DNA of 64,000 bases from Chinchilla lanigera (Eukaryota; Chordata; Mammalia; Rodentia; Chinchillidae): NCBI RefSeq assembly GCF_000276665.1, contig NW_004955446.1, positions 12,043,999 to 12,107,998 of the forward strand. The letters run 5' to 3'. The notes beneath the pieces are model-generated. The model did not search any database. It saw only the letters and a program-made list of their open reading frames with translations, and was not told the DNA's origin. The position numbers and the translations under genes are program-made. Shown piece by piece: positions 53,901 through 56,800 of this stretch; positions within the stretch are counted from its first letter, which is position 1, and the number at the start of each line of letters is the position of its first letter.

Positions 53901-56800
53901 GAATTATATTTCTTACGTGTTATAAAAATAAAACCAAATACCATCAGCCCAATATTTTCTTTCCGCTGATGGAATGAAGCAATATTTGGTGGGATATTTT
54001 TATTTCTGCCTCCAGCAGAGGTTAAAGATATACCTCAAAACTTTCAAGATTTTCTCACCTTTAATCATTTATTTTTTAGGTCAAAGATTTGTAATGTACC
54101 TAAAAATAGCCCTGTGTTTTTTTTTCAGAAAGGAGAAACTTATTCATGGTAAAAGGCAAACATCTCTCTCCAAGGAGTTGATTTTCTGCTTTTGCGGTCT
54201 TCTCTAACACAATGCTTTTCCATTGCAGTGATTTGCCCAAGTCCTGGGAGTGGAGGCCATTCTGACAATGACTCCATGATTTTCTACGCCAATGACACAG
54301 CAGTCCAGCAGTTTGAAAAGTGGTGGAATAGATCCAAGACAGTGCCCTTTTACCTAATAGGGCTCCTCCTGCCATTGCTGAATTTCAAATCTCCTTCATT
54401 TTTTTCAAAATTTAATATCCTAGGTAAGGTATGATGCCAAATTACAGAATATCTGTATAGTGGAATATATGCTGGATTCTGCAGTACTATGGTCTAACTG
54501 GGGAGAGAGTTACCTTTCAGGCCTGGTCTTTATGTTTAACTTATTCAATTGTATACTACCCTGGTTTTTGTTAATATGCAGGGTGGTACAAAGAAAAATA
54601 CAGATGATCGTTTCCATTTCAAGTCCCTTTTTGGCTTTTTGAGAGATGAGTTATTTGATTTCCCATTCTTACCTTACTGAACAACTCTACCTTCTTTCTT
54701 CTTAGGCCATAACTAGAGAAAACAGACCAAATTTTAGGGGAATTGCAAATGGTTATAGGAATCCTCACTATTAAGGGTTGAAGACACTAGAACTTACTAA
54801 AGGAATTTATCTATTTTTTTTGGTATTGTTTCCCTTTAAGAGTGTTGCACGGAACTGTCATCTGACTTTAAACCTGAGATCATTCTCTAACTCAAGCTTC
54901 TTAGATTTATTCTGCTTTTACTCTGTTCCTTGGTTCTGGTTCTTTCTTAGAATCTTCTTCCCTCCTTAAAGGATCAGCCCTGTTTCTGTGAGTCCTGTTT
55001 TTCAGAAACCACCAAAGGAATGTTTTCATACCATTTAAGATGGCAAAAGGAGCTCCCAGCGAGAGCTCAAATCTGATTAACTAAAGAAAATACAAGGATA
55101 AGAAAATTGATGGATCCAAATACACTGTAGGATTTTACCTCCTCTCTATAAACCTGACCTTTTAGTAAGCAGCCTATGTAGTATAAAACAATCAGATTAT
55201 CTGTCACATCGATGATCCAGAAAACATATAACCCAAATGTAGATGGTTTTCCAGAAGACAGAAAGAGGAAGTAAAAATACTTCTTTATGCCATTTGCCTC
55301 ACTGTAAGCTGCTATAAACAGAAAATGAAGCGTTGTGGTTATATAAGCCTTCGTCTCTTGTTTTCATCCTTTCTGAATTAGCTAATCTCTAAACCCACAA
55401 TAGAGCTTATACAGCTCATTTGTGGTTTCCTGATTTGCTTGCTGACTTTCCAGTGGAACAAGTCTTTTAAAAGCATATAAACTTATAGAAGGATTTGCTC
55501 AGTTGGGCAAAACAATCAGCAAATTTCTAACCAGATGGATTATAATCCAACTCCTTAAGCATATTTTCCTTTTGCCTTTTCCTTGGTACTTTCTCTGTTT
55601 TTGAACTTTTTTAGAAGAACTAACATCATGGGATATCCCTAGGTCTCCTGACTGTGCTCCATGACTGGACTTACATCATCAAAAGGAATCATTCTCCTGA
55701 ACTTCTACATTGCCAGAACATGCTGCATGCCTACTTTACCCTGTCTGTAATACCTGGAGTGGAATCTGGAATGTTTCCATCAGTGAAGTAGTACTACCCA
55801 GTCAGAACCTCATATAGCTACTAGATCAGATTATTCATAAATTGTGTAGCTTATCACTTTCCTTAAATGTTCATGATCCACATTCACTATTTTCGTTTCT
55901 TATCACTTCACGTTAACTATTGTGACAGACCTTTCCAGCTTTCTCCATAATCTCTAACACCTAATACCAAGAATAAAAGTTGGTTTCGTGTTATTTTATT
56001 CTTCTGTGTAACTGTACAGTTTAATGATGGACTCTTTCTGCACACATTGGCCATACATAATGATTATATTCCTTGTGGGGAGTTGATTCATGTACATAGC
56101 ACATCTCAATTCTCTTTTTGCTCCCTTTTCCTCTCCTCCCTTGCCCTTCTTCCATTTCTTGATTCCCTTCCCATTTGAAAAAAAATCTATCTCCCTACTT
56201 CCTATTATCTATTTTTTACTTTGATCTTTATTTATATTTTGGGTCTCTCATATAAGATAAACCATGCAGTATTTAAACTTGTATATCTGATTTATTTCAC
56301 TTAACATTACAGTCTGAAAGTGCATCCATTTTCCTACAAAAAACTCAGTTTTGGCCTTCTTTATGGCAGAGTAGTACTCCATTGTATATAAATAACCACA
56401 TTTTCTTTACCCATACTTCTATCTTCCACCAACCTCAGTACATAAGTAAATTAAACAGTTTTGCATTTAGCAGTATATAAGCTACCTTCATCCAGTTCTT
56501 TACGTAGATTTTTTTTTTTTTTCTGTGAACTCACATAACTCATTTCTGTTCCTCAAGTCCCAGCTGAGTTTTAGTGGGAATAATCAGTGAAGGTAATAAT
56601 GTGCTATACTTTCTTGAGTATATGGAGATTAAATTTAAGTTTAAAGTAGTCTGATCATAAAAGTTAATTGCTTCTGAATTTTTTTCTTCCAGGCACGGTA
56701 TCTGTTCTCTATTTGATTTTTCTAGTCACTTTGAAGTCTATTCAGTTGGGATTTCATTTGGAATTTCACTGGTTTGTGCCAACAGAATTTTTTGTACCAG
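5441..56800 (+). CDS. SLC38A9: SLC38A9, lysosomal amino acid transporter / arginine sensor (5' half, nine coding exons)
   Basis: Exons joined at 5441-5547, 37829-37961, 41857-41978, 42105-42168, 42506-42599, 46021-46191, 52949-53008, 54229-54423 and 56693-56800 stay in frame for 351 codons and match the SLC38A9 family as I know it. Recognisable pieces are [57 protein letters not shown] and [20 protein letters not shown]. Known role: lysosomal membrane protein that senses lumenal arginine, exports essential amino acids, and signals through Ragulator and Rag GTPases to mTORC1. Residues 1 to about 117 form the cytosolic Rag/Ragulator-binding region. Helix 1 follows, with T131 matching human T133 in the arginine site. 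A lumenal loop at about residues 230-300 carries several N-x-S/T sequons. The start ATG has A at -3 and G at +4, and the protein is two residues shorter than human at its N-terminus. The rest of the protein (from the FVPE segment on) lies beyond the window. No frameshift or internal stop, so it looks functional. Confidence 0.96.
5650..5838 (-). mobile_element. SINE, B1-ID dimer, antisense
   Basis: ID part first (ctggtactggtaattgaacc, tgaggtacatcctcagcccc), then B1 part (gcctcagcctcccatagtgc, attacaggcacacatgacc). Confidence 0.8.
6085..6243 (+). mobile_element. SINE, B1-ID dimer tail with a pentanucleotide repeat
   Basis: The end of a B1 unit (gcaacttagtgagatcc) runs into about five copies of AGACT (6121-6146), then an ID unit (gggatgtagctcagtagtag, tctctagtactac). 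The pentamer probably grew in the A-rich linker. Confidence 0.7.
6357..6648 (-). repeat. Left arm of a ~290-bp inverted duplication
   Basis: Reads as the near-perfect reverse complement of 7604-7895. Examples: accaaaaaccagtc here against gactggtttttggt there; tttcctggtaagtactcatt against aatgagtacttaccaggaaa; gtgttactgattc followed by a T tract and gtaccaggaat against ID-SINE end, A tract and gaatcagtaacac. Confidence 0.9.
6659..6720 (+). mobile_element. Decayed ID-type SINE
   Basis: gttgggctagagagtgcttc then catgggttcagtccccag keeps the tRNA-like A and B box spacing in worn form. Confidence 0.5.
7088..7543. other. Unidentified segment inside the inverted-repeat spacer
   Basis: A 97-codon frame on + (7091-7384) and a 64-codon frame on - (7349-7543) overlap here. 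The minus frame contains [18 protein letters not shown] and reads like protein more than random AT-rich sequence does. I do not recognise either one. It could be an eroded retrocopy or part of the neighbouring transposon; no promoter or splice context supports a gene. Confidence 0.3.
7546..7636 (+). mobile_element. ID-type SINE with target-site duplication
   Basis: gggctggggatatagctcag, tRNA-Ala-like body, ends in 16 or more A. Flanked by GAATTAGTAACACAT (7531-7545) and GAATCAGTAACACAT (7640-7654), a 15-bp duplication with one mismatch. Confidence 0.93.
7604..7895 (+). repeat. Right arm of the ~290-bp inverted duplication
   Basis: Begins in the 3' end of the ID SINE at 7546-7636 and continues through its flank to 7895, just before the piggyBac-like element. 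Because the SINE end and its flank were copied together, this arm is likely the source. It contains a small palindrome (gtctgtcagac near 7703). Confidence 0.88.
7904..8740 (-). repeat. Tandem copies of the piggyBac-like C-terminal/terminal region
   Basis: Units of about 350-365 bp begin near 7906, 8269 and 8617, each with a version of aacatcagaaataaattcc, then ggcagtcttc...catgacaac, then cttacactgacagcacatg. On the minus strand unit 1 still reads CQVC...MCCQCK, stop, then CMEC...CADC, i.e. the cysteine pairs of the piggyBac C-terminal zinc-binding domain. Unit 2 is more eroded. The third copy runs into the coding remnant. Confidence 0.8.
7904..10581 (-). mobile_element. Decayed piggyBac-type DNA transposon
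   Basis: Right end: on the minus strand CCCTTAGAACATCAGACTGG (10562-10581), flanked by TTAA at 10582-10585, the piggyBac target. Left end has the related AGAACATCAGA (7909-7919). On the minus strand 9124-9429 resembles the late part of a piggyBac transposase, with [20 protein letters not shown] and [15 protein letters not shown]. 8754-9002 gives the C-terminal Cys-rich domain start (RCQLC...YICYQCK). 10146-10433 may be the N-terminal part. The central catalytic region is missing or scrambled, so it is inactive. Confidence 0.85.
10620..11290 (+). mobile_element. Old LINE-1 ORF2 3' fragment
   Basis: gattgaaagcaaccaaaatg, then ggataaattaattatggcac, tattaaaaagaaggagg and cagagcagtatgtataatg follow the usual order of the L1 ORF2 end (KQPK..WI..LWYI..EYYxA). 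Heavily diverged; interrupted by the U2 fragment. Confidence 0.7.
10796..10830 (-). pseudogene. Truncated U2 snRNA retrocopy (5' ~35 nt)
   Basis: On the minus strand the insert reads as the first ~35 nt of U2 (TTGCTTCTTAGCCTTTCGGC, then TAAGACCAAGTGT) with a few changes. It is bounded by an exact 16-bp duplication TATAATACCAAAGATT (10780-10795 and 10831-10846), showing insertion by target-primed reverse transcription. Confidence 0.9.
13400..14150 (+). mobile_element. MaLR LTR (sense), split by a second LTR
   Basis: Starts TGTTATGGTTTAGATCTAAA, typical of MST/THE1-type MaLR LTRs, and ends GACTAATACA. Flanked by the 5-bp duplication GGGAT (13395-13399, 14151-14155). About 389 bp long once the nested LTR and its duplication are removed. 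Confidence 0.92.
13678..14034 (-). mobile_element. Nested MaLR LTR (antisense)
   Basis: On the minus strand starts TGTTATGGTTTATG and ends GTAACCAAGATA (final CA decayed). Flanked by GGGAG at 13673-13677 and 14035-14039. It is the same subfamily as 18798-19244, 25593-25960 and the LTR at 59271. Confidence 0.92.
14181..14250 (+). mobile_element. tRNA-Ala-like SINE
   Basis: gggctgggtcggtagcttag and cttgcttagcatgcataagg keep the tRNA-Ala anticodon arm (AGC in the loop position). The 3' half is damaged. I do not call it a functional tRNA. Confidence 0.7.
14517..14620 (-). mobile_element. ID-type SINE, antisense, with target-site duplication
   Basis: T tract, then ctccggtaccgggaaccgaa and the reverse complement of the ID body ending in ccccagcccc. 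Perfect 16-bp duplication TCTTTGCTAAATTCTT at 14501-14516 and 14621-14636, so probably recent. Confidence 0.95.
15564..15632 (+). mobile_element. tRNA-Ala-like SINE
   Basis: tggggttgtaactcagtggt, cttgcctagcatgtacaagg and gttcaatcctc; no clear tail. Confidence 0.75.
16070..16224 (-). mobile_element. B1 SINE, antisense
   Basis: agacagggtctcgctataca, the doubled gcccaggctggcctcgaact/caggctgaccttgagctc block (internal duplication) and gattacaggcatgagcc. Well preserved. Confidence 0.92.
16484..16552 (-). mobile_element. ID-type SINE, antisense
   Basis: agggattgcgctcagagact and aacactgagctatggcccca. Confidence 0.7.
17285..17495 (-). mobile_element. MaLR LTR fragment
   Basis: tgtattaatcagctttccca, aaaggaggagaggtttattt and ggcatggcagggcaaagctg match the other antisense LTRs here, cut off on the right where the next LTR begins. 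Confidence 0.75.
17500..17855 (-). mobile_element. MaLR LTR, joined to internal sequence
   Basis: ttttcttgttgctgagacaa, gtgggaaggtttatttcagc and gaactatgctaattccaagt match 18798-19244 in order. Lost end near 17855, where internal sequence follows directly. Confidence 0.8.
17856..18797 (-). mobile_element. MaLR internal region with gag-like remnant
   Basis: Just outside the 18798 LTR, the minus strand reads TATCAGGAGTGGGGCCCCTG, the usual MaLR primer-binding region (tRNA-Leu type). A 108-codon open remnant (18071-18397, minus) matches the 123-codon one at 60322-60693. Described here only as a broken relic; the region has many stops and no polymerase domain. Confidence 0.82.
18798..19244 (-). 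mobile_element. MaLR LTR
   Basis: Minus-strand start TGTTATGGCTTGTATTTAGA, end near GAACTAAAACACA. The longest copy of this LTR in the window (~447 bp). Confidence 0.88.
19245..20100 (-). mobile_element. Second piece of MaLR internal sequence
   Basis: The sequence tcttattccaaagggaggaa, aacattaagtcctgtagctc and aggtgtgaattcc parallels 59740-60030 inside the other MaLR. Its presence on the far side of an LTR suggests a tandem or recombined element. Confidence 0.7.
21222..21278 (+). repeat. 19-bp tandem repeat, three copies
   Basis: ACCAGTCCCAGAATAACAG occurs three times in a row without a mismatch, inside the mariner relic. Confidence 0.97.
21316..21462 (-). mobile_element. B1 SINE, antisense
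   Basis: tttgagacaagggctcacca, gtagcccaggctggcctcaa and gagccaccacacctggct, preceded by T tract. Confidence 0.88.
22275..22620 (-). mobile_element. MaLR-type LTR, antisense, old
   Basis: gtgctgctatccataacagg, cctgagactaggttatttat and cacagttctagaagctagg are the reversed 3' half of an MST/MLT-type LTR. Confidence 0.7.
22727..22858 (+). mobile_element. Decayed 7SL-derived SINE
   Basis: tgtagtcccaactactcata, attgcttgagccacagtgc and tgggcaacatagggaggttc. Confidence 0.65.
22920..24412 (-). mobile_element. LINE-1 3' fragment, antisense, 5' truncated
   Basis: On the minus strand two long open pieces (23853-24200, then 23314-23871) give the L1 ORF2 C-terminal region: [78 protein letters not shown] single shift near 23860 separates the frames. 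The 3'UTR runs left to an AT-rich tail near 22920. The truncation point near 24412 is close to where the inverted half of the other L1 ends. Confidence 0.93.
25593..25960 (-). mobile_element. Solo MaLR LTR, antisense
   Basis: Plus strand starts TGTCTTGGTTAC and ends AACTATAACA; minus strand start TGTTATAGTTTG. Imperfect 5-bp flanks ATAAT/ATACT. Body matches 13678-14034. Confidence 0.88.
26200..26680. other. GC-richer unidentified island
   Basis: An open frame of 153 codons on + (26218-26679) and one of 95 on - (26316-26603) overlap in a patch clearly less AT-rich than its surroundings. I do not recognise either product, and neither has a domain I can name. It could be an unrecognised LTR, an old retrocopy or conserved non-coding sequence. 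Confidence 0.3.
26761..26874 (-). mobile_element. ID-type SINE, antisense, with (GGTTT)n tail
   Basis: tactgggaatccaactcatg to tatatccccagccc. The tail has become TTTGG repeats. Flanked by GTTCAATATTT at 26750-26760 and 26875-26885. Confidence 0.88.
27057..27205 (+). mobile_element. B1 SINE
   Basis: gccaggtgtggtggtgcata, caggaggctgaggcaggagg and gcatagcgagaccctggctc. Confidence 0.88.
27362..27496 (-). mobile_element. B1 SINE, antisense, diverged
   Basis: gcagcccaggctggccttaa, tcctcagcatcccaagtact and attacaagcatgtgccac. Confidence 0.75.
27588..27683 (-). mobile_element. tRNA-Ala-like SINE, antisense
   Basis: gagattaaacccagagcctt, gaacatgctaggcaagtact and ccacatctcagcc. Confidence 0.7.
27755..27872 (-). 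mobile_element. B1 SINE, antisense, 5' truncated
   Basis: acacagggtctcactgtgta, tagctcaggctggcctccat and cctcagcctcccaagtgctg, then lost. Confidence 0.8.
28253..28942 (-). mobile_element. LINE-1, inverted 5' segment
   Basis: On the minus strand (28181-28597 frame) it reads the same part of ORF2 as 23853-24200: [54 protein letters not shown], ending ANKYM. It lies in the opposite orientation to the segment that continues it at 28943. Confidence 0.95.
28943..29928 (+). mobile_element. LINE-1, sense 3' segment with 3'UTR and poly(A)
   Basis: Plus-strand frame 28952-29497 continues ORF2: [51 protein letters not shown], then a stop, a ~400-bp 3'UTR and an A-rich tail ending 29928. Close similarity to the 23314-23871 copy suggests the same L1 subfamily. 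Confidence 0.96.
29985..30260 (-). mobile_element. Old LINE-1 3' fragment, antisense
   Basis: gtgaccactatcctgacttt, acagaaatgagatcatactc and ttgttcagcactgtaaat follow the reversed 3' end of old mammalian L1s. The young L1 was inserted into or beside it. Confidence 0.55.
30822..30945. mobile_element. Mariner-type left end
   Basis: tagtgtgcgattgaaacata and gcgaatg resemble the terminal repeat at 21081-21110; the following ttgccattaatgcccctcaa matches ttgccattaatcccccacaa in the first mariner (21151). Confidence 0.65.
30950..32430 (-). pseudogene. hAT (Charlie/ZBED5-like) transposase relic
   Basis: Read right to left on the minus strand: a BED-finger-like segment (32112-32430) with [19 protein letters not shown] and [15 protein letters not shown]; a segment at 31900-32012 ([20 protein letters not shown]); a DDE/dimer-type block around 31307-31528 with [20 protein letters not shown] and ICREMLAC; then [16 protein letters not shown] and [19 protein letters not shown] to about 31150. 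This is the order in ZBED5-type hAT proteins. Many stops and shifts, and a B1 SINE at 31744. A dead relic; I cannot tell a transposon from a retrocopy of a domesticated gene. Confidence 0.75.
31744..31897 (+). mobile_element. B1 SINE
   Basis: gccgggcatggtggcgcatg, ctacaaagtgagctgaaggc (internal duplication) and agaccttttctcaaaaag. The flanks repeat tagccaaatata on both sides. Confidence 0.92.
33060..33175 (-). mobile_element. Mariner transposase C-terminal fragment, antisense
   Basis: The minus strand contains [14 protein letters not shown], then a stop, resembling the mariner pattern (EDFxxCFxKWxxRW). It lies head to head with the next fragment. Confidence 0.6.
33180..33598 (+). mobile_element. 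Mariner-type right end, interrupted by an ID SINE
   Basis: gaggactgcttccgaaagtg gives EDCFRKWQE on +, and the end reads aacattcactctatattttg then atcacacc, the reverse of the terminal repeat seen at 21081. An ID SINE is inserted at 33270-33382. Confidence 0.75.
33270..33382 (-). mobile_element. ID-type SINE, antisense, with target-site duplication
   Basis: Near identical to 14517-14620 (ggtaccgggaaccgaactca, cttttgccgctgagctaaat). Duplication TGTCTTTCACTTTA at 33256-33269 and 33383-33396. Confidence 0.95.
34265..34333 (-). mobile_element. tRNA-Ala-like SINE, antisense
   Basis: gggagtgaacccagagcctt, tactaagcatgcactctact and cctgagctctctg. Confidence 0.7.
36483..36584 (+). mobile_element. ID-type SINE with target-site duplication
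   Basis: ggggctggggatttagctga to ttcgattcctagtactgg plus an A-rich tail. AGAGTCTCTGTGTT at 36469-36482 and 36585-36598. Confidence 0.95.
36741..36817 (+). repeat. (GATA)n microsatellite
   Basis: Roughly a dozen GATA units with a few GATT variants, running into an antisense ID-type SINE (36814-36879: tgggaattgaactcaggact, ccgcatatccccagctcc). The microsatellite likely grew from the SINE tail. Confidence 0.9.
37829..37961 (+). CDS. SLC38A9: SLC38A9 coding exon 2 (residues 36-80)
   Basis: Preceded by a pyrimidine tract and ttctttag; followed by GTAAGAAG. The first base completes the split Arg codon, then [20 protein letters not shown] and the [14 protein letters not shown] segment follow. The HYYSRL region is part of the N-terminal segment known to bind the Rag-Ragulator complex. 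The exon ends on a codon boundary. A continuous open frame runs into the flanking introns on both sides, so only the splice sites and homology define its limits. Confidence 0.96.
38198..38337 (-). mobile_element. B1 SINE, antisense
   Basis: tttgagacagggtctcgatg, tttgtagcccaggctggtct and tgctgggattacaggcgtg. Confidence 0.9.
38893..39052 (+). mobile_element. B1 SINE, full length
   Basis: gccgggcgtggtggcgcatg to agaccctgtctcaaaaagac and an A tail, with the internal duplication (gggctacaaagtgagctcaa then ggccagcctgaactccatag). Flanked by an AGAAACTTA duplication, among the best preserved B1s here. Confidence 0.95.
40770..41235 (-). mobile_element. Old LINE-1 ORF2 3' fragment, antisense
   Basis: gtctcaaggtgcatccgttt, gtagagtaattctctattgt, gtggaatagctgggtcaaat and tttacattcctaccaacaat are the reversed L1 ORF2 end (PLLGI..., MEYY...). 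Diverged about as much as 56220-56480. Confidence 0.85.
41236..41368 (-). mobile_element. B1 SINE, antisense
   Basis: tcctaggctggctttgaact, tgcctcagcctgccaagtgc and ggtatgcaccaccatgccca. Confidence 0.85.
41474..41646 (+). mobile_element. B1-ID dimer SINE
   Basis: ggccaggaatggtcgtacct and gggcaacttagtgagacc, then an A stretch and gggctgggtatgtaactctg to gttcaaatcctagtac. Confidence 0.82.
41857..41978 (+). CDS. SLC38A9: SLC38A9 coding exon 3 (residues 81-121)
   Basis: A long T/C tract ending ctccag precedes [20 protein letters not shown], a stretch essentially unchanged across mammals. It continues through [20 protein letters not shown] to the start of helix 1. Ends two bases into an Ile codon at GTGAGT. 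The PDHVVPAPE part also belongs to the Ragulator/Rag-binding N-terminal region. The next exon lies only 126 bp downstream. Confidence 0.97.
41979..42104 (+). other. Short intron, coding exons 3-4
   Basis: Only 126 bp, GTGAGT to ttttcag. No repeat inside. Confidence 0.95.
42105..42168 (+). CDS. SLC38A9: SLC38A9 coding exon 4, transmembrane helix 1
   Basis: A 64-bp exon between ttttcag and GTAATG. It completes Ile121 and reads [20 protein letters not shown] then Q. This is the helix-1 segment whose broken-helix GTS motif lines the amino acid site. T131 here matches human T133, whose mutation is known to abolish arginine transport and sensing. It was too short to appear as an isolated open frame; I found it by homology and phase. 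Confidence 0.97.
42169..42505 (+). other. Intron, coding exons 4-5, with an ID SINE
   Basis: A 337-bp intron, of which an ID-type SINE (42269-42375, +) makes up almost a third: ggggctggggatttagctca to gttcccagtaccgg plus A tail. Duplication AAGAAAATGAGTGGT (42254-42268) against AAGAAAATGAATGGT (42376 on). Confidence 0.93.
42506..42599 (+). CDS. SLC38A9: SLC38A9 coding exon 5, transmembrane helix 2
   Basis: A 94-bp exon from an aatag acceptor to a GTAAGAA donor. It encodes [20 protein letters not shown] then [11 protein letters not shown], i.e. helix 2 and the start of the next loop. The last four codons (after VVKSR) differ from the human and mouse residues I recall at this position. The donor sits one base into a codon that is completed by the next exon as His. 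Confidence 0.95.
43480..44760 (+). mobile_element. Old LINE-1 ORF2 fragment, sense
   Basis: Motif order fits L1 ORF2 after the RT core: gaccctaatacaaagcctga, attaataagaggttaacaaa, aaaattattctattcacaaa, gcaataagctgtaa, and ggaatagccaaaaagataat. Heavily eroded; no long frame. Interrupted by an ID SINE. Confidence 0.65.
44457..44543 (+). mobile_element. ID-type SINE with target-site duplication
   Basis: gggatatagctcagtggctc, cttgcctggcaagtgcaa, gttcgattcccagtacc. Flanks GGAATAGCCAGAAAG and GGAATAGCCAAAAAG. The body is odd in repeating the words gctcagtggctc/actcagtggctgag. Confidence 0.9.
44811..44885 (+). mobile_element. ID-type SINE, degenerate
   Basis: gggctgaaggtatagctcag and ggattcagtccacaacacc, middle replaced by an AT run. 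Confidence 0.65.
45130..45252 (-). mobile_element. ID-type SINE, antisense
   Basis: Long T tract, then ctggtaccgggaatcgaact, cgcttaccagccaggcgctg and gctaaatccccagcc. Confidence 0.93.
45353..45452. other. Assembly gap (100 N)
   Basis: Exactly 100 Ns, the usual placeholder for a gap of unknown size. It is followed directly by the 5' end of an antisense ID SINE (45453-45482, cttttgccgctgagctaaat), so the missing part probably includes that SINE's T tract. Confidence 0.99.
46021..46191 (+). CDS. SLC38A9: SLC38A9 coding exon 6, transmembrane helix 3 region
   Basis: A 171-bp exon from tttatctag to GTAAGTA. It encodes [40 protein letters not shown] and [16 protein letters not shown]. The WEYPD, GQWSSLL and [13 protein letters not shown] blocks are strongly conserved in SLC38A9. 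Phase fits exactly on both sides (2 + 56 codons + 1). Confidence 0.97.
46232..46314 (-). mobile_element. ID-type SINE, antisense, truncated
   Basis: ttgggtaccagaaattgaac and cttgcacttaccaggcaggt, ending before the A box. Confidence 0.8.
46406..46499 (+). mobile_element. B1 SINE, internally deleted
   Basis: ggccaagaatgatggctgaa jumps to gattgtgagttcaaagtcag and agccctgtctcag. Confidence 0.7.
46940..47133 (-). mobile_element. B1-ID dimer SINE, antisense
   Basis: tcagtattggagattatacc (ID end), then ttttgagacagaatcttatt and cagcctcccagaggcctggg. Confidence 0.75.
47480..47920 (+). mobile_element. LINE-1 3'UTR fragment with internal near-repeats
   Basis: The unit gagaaactactttgaagata followed by caac/cagc-ccattg and tcctactaatctgtccataa occurs near 47500, 47705 and 47795, and matches the 3'UTR of the young L1 at 29735-29800. 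It ends in an A-rich tail that became (GAAA)n. Confidence 0.8.
47920..48008 (+). repeat. (GAAA)n microsatellite
   Basis: About twenty GAAA units, two interrupted by AAAAA, grown from the A tail of the L1 fragment to its left. On the minus strand it creates a run of FLSF-type codons that is not a gene. Confidence 0.97.
48020..48116 (+). mobile_element. ID-type SINE with target-site duplication
   Basis: gggctggggatatagctcag, gcgcctgcctggccagcgca, A tail. AAATTAGGATT at 48009-48019 and again just after 48116. Confidence 0.93.
48446..48577 (-). mobile_element. B1 SINE, antisense
   Basis: tctgagacaaggtctcattc, gttccaggctgttcttgaac and gctaggattactggtgtgca. Confidence 0.82.
48703..48825 (-). mobile_element. 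B1 SINE, antisense
   Basis: ttgagacaggatctcacatg, gcagcccatactggccttga and tgcctgagcctcctgagttc. Confidence 0.85.
48830..49760 (-). mobile_element. Old LINE-1 fragments, antisense
   Basis: tggttttaatttgcattgct (49100), then, after a SINE, aattgctttgagttgatatg and aaaatactgagttttcctct with tatgaacatggcatggca (49540-49690) follow the reversed L1 order. No coding frame left. Confidence 0.65.
49169..49249 (+). mobile_element. ID-type SINE with target-site duplication
   Basis: gccggggatatagctcagtg, cgcctgcctggcaagcacaa. TATTAACCATCAA on both sides. Confidence 0.93.
50416..50608 (-). mobile_element. B1-ID dimer SINE, antisense, old
   Basis: gtactgaggattaatcctag and gctgagctgcatcccctgac (ID), then gatacagggtcttgctaagt and ttgcccaggctgggcttgaa (B1). 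Confidence 0.75.
51030..51112 (-). mobile_element. B1 SINE, antisense, short
   Basis: ttttgagacagggtctgcaa joins directly to tcctcctgcctcagcctcct; the middle third is absent. Confidence 0.85.
51424..51520 (-). mobile_element. ID-type SINE, antisense, with target-site duplication
   Basis: ccggtaccaggaatcaaact to gctaaatccccagcccc. TGTCCTATTTCTT at 51411-51423 and 51521-51533. Confidence 0.95.
51699..51778 (+). mobile_element. ID-type SINE
   Basis: gggctggggatatagctcag, ctgcctggcaggcatgaggt, gattccctgtacc and a short A tail. Confidence 0.92.
52949..53008 (+). CDS. SLC38A9: SLC38A9 coding exon 7, start of the lumenal loop
   Basis: A 60-bp exon between attttag and GTAAGG. It completes Asn231 and reads [19 protein letters not shown]. 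Two N-glycosylation sequons (NDT, NNS) fall in the loop that is known to be glycosylated in human SLC38A9. It ends one base into a Val codon. Confidence 0.95.
53009..54228 (+). other. SLC38A9 intron, coding exons 7-8
   Basis: 53211-53475 holds an old palindromic repeat (ctaatccaaaaatccaaaat at one end, ttggattagagatac at the other), split by a worn ID-type SINE at 53272-53334 (gagctgggaatataatgtag, caatcttcagcacc). The remainder is unremarkable. Confidence 0.65.
54229..54423 (+). CDS. SLC38A9: SLC38A9 coding exon 8, lumenal loop and next helix
   Basis: A 195-bp exon from cattgcag to GTAAGG. It completes Val251 and reads [20 protein letters not shown], then [20 protein letters not shown], then the hydrophobic [12 protein letters not shown] and [12 protein letters not shown]. 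Three further sequons (NDS, NDT, NRS) are visible. [13 protein letters not shown] is a signature block of the family. Phase 2/1 fits both neighbours. Confidence 0.97.
54424..56692 (+). other. SLC38A9 intron, coding exons 8-9
   Basis: One old antisense L1 piece near the 3' end (listed); nothing recognised in 54424-56020. Confidence 0.7.
56040..56490 (-). mobile_element. Old LINE-1 ORF2/3'UTR fragment, antisense
   Basis: ataagataaaccatgcagta, tctgatttatttcacttaac, gtctgaaagtgcatccattt and gcagagtagtactccattgt. Confidence 0.85.
56693..56800 (+). CDS. SLC38A9: SLC38A9 coding exon 9 (last one in the window)
   Basis: A 108-bp exon from ttcttccag to GTGAGC. It completes Gly316 and reads [20 protein letters not shown] then [15 protein letters not shown], stopping one base into the next codon (Glu in relatives). 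The frame stays open for 97 codons past the donor, but that tail is intronic and shows no family similarity. I searched 56801-64000 for the following exon (human EIRFQFPQLTG) and did not see it. Confidence 0.96.
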
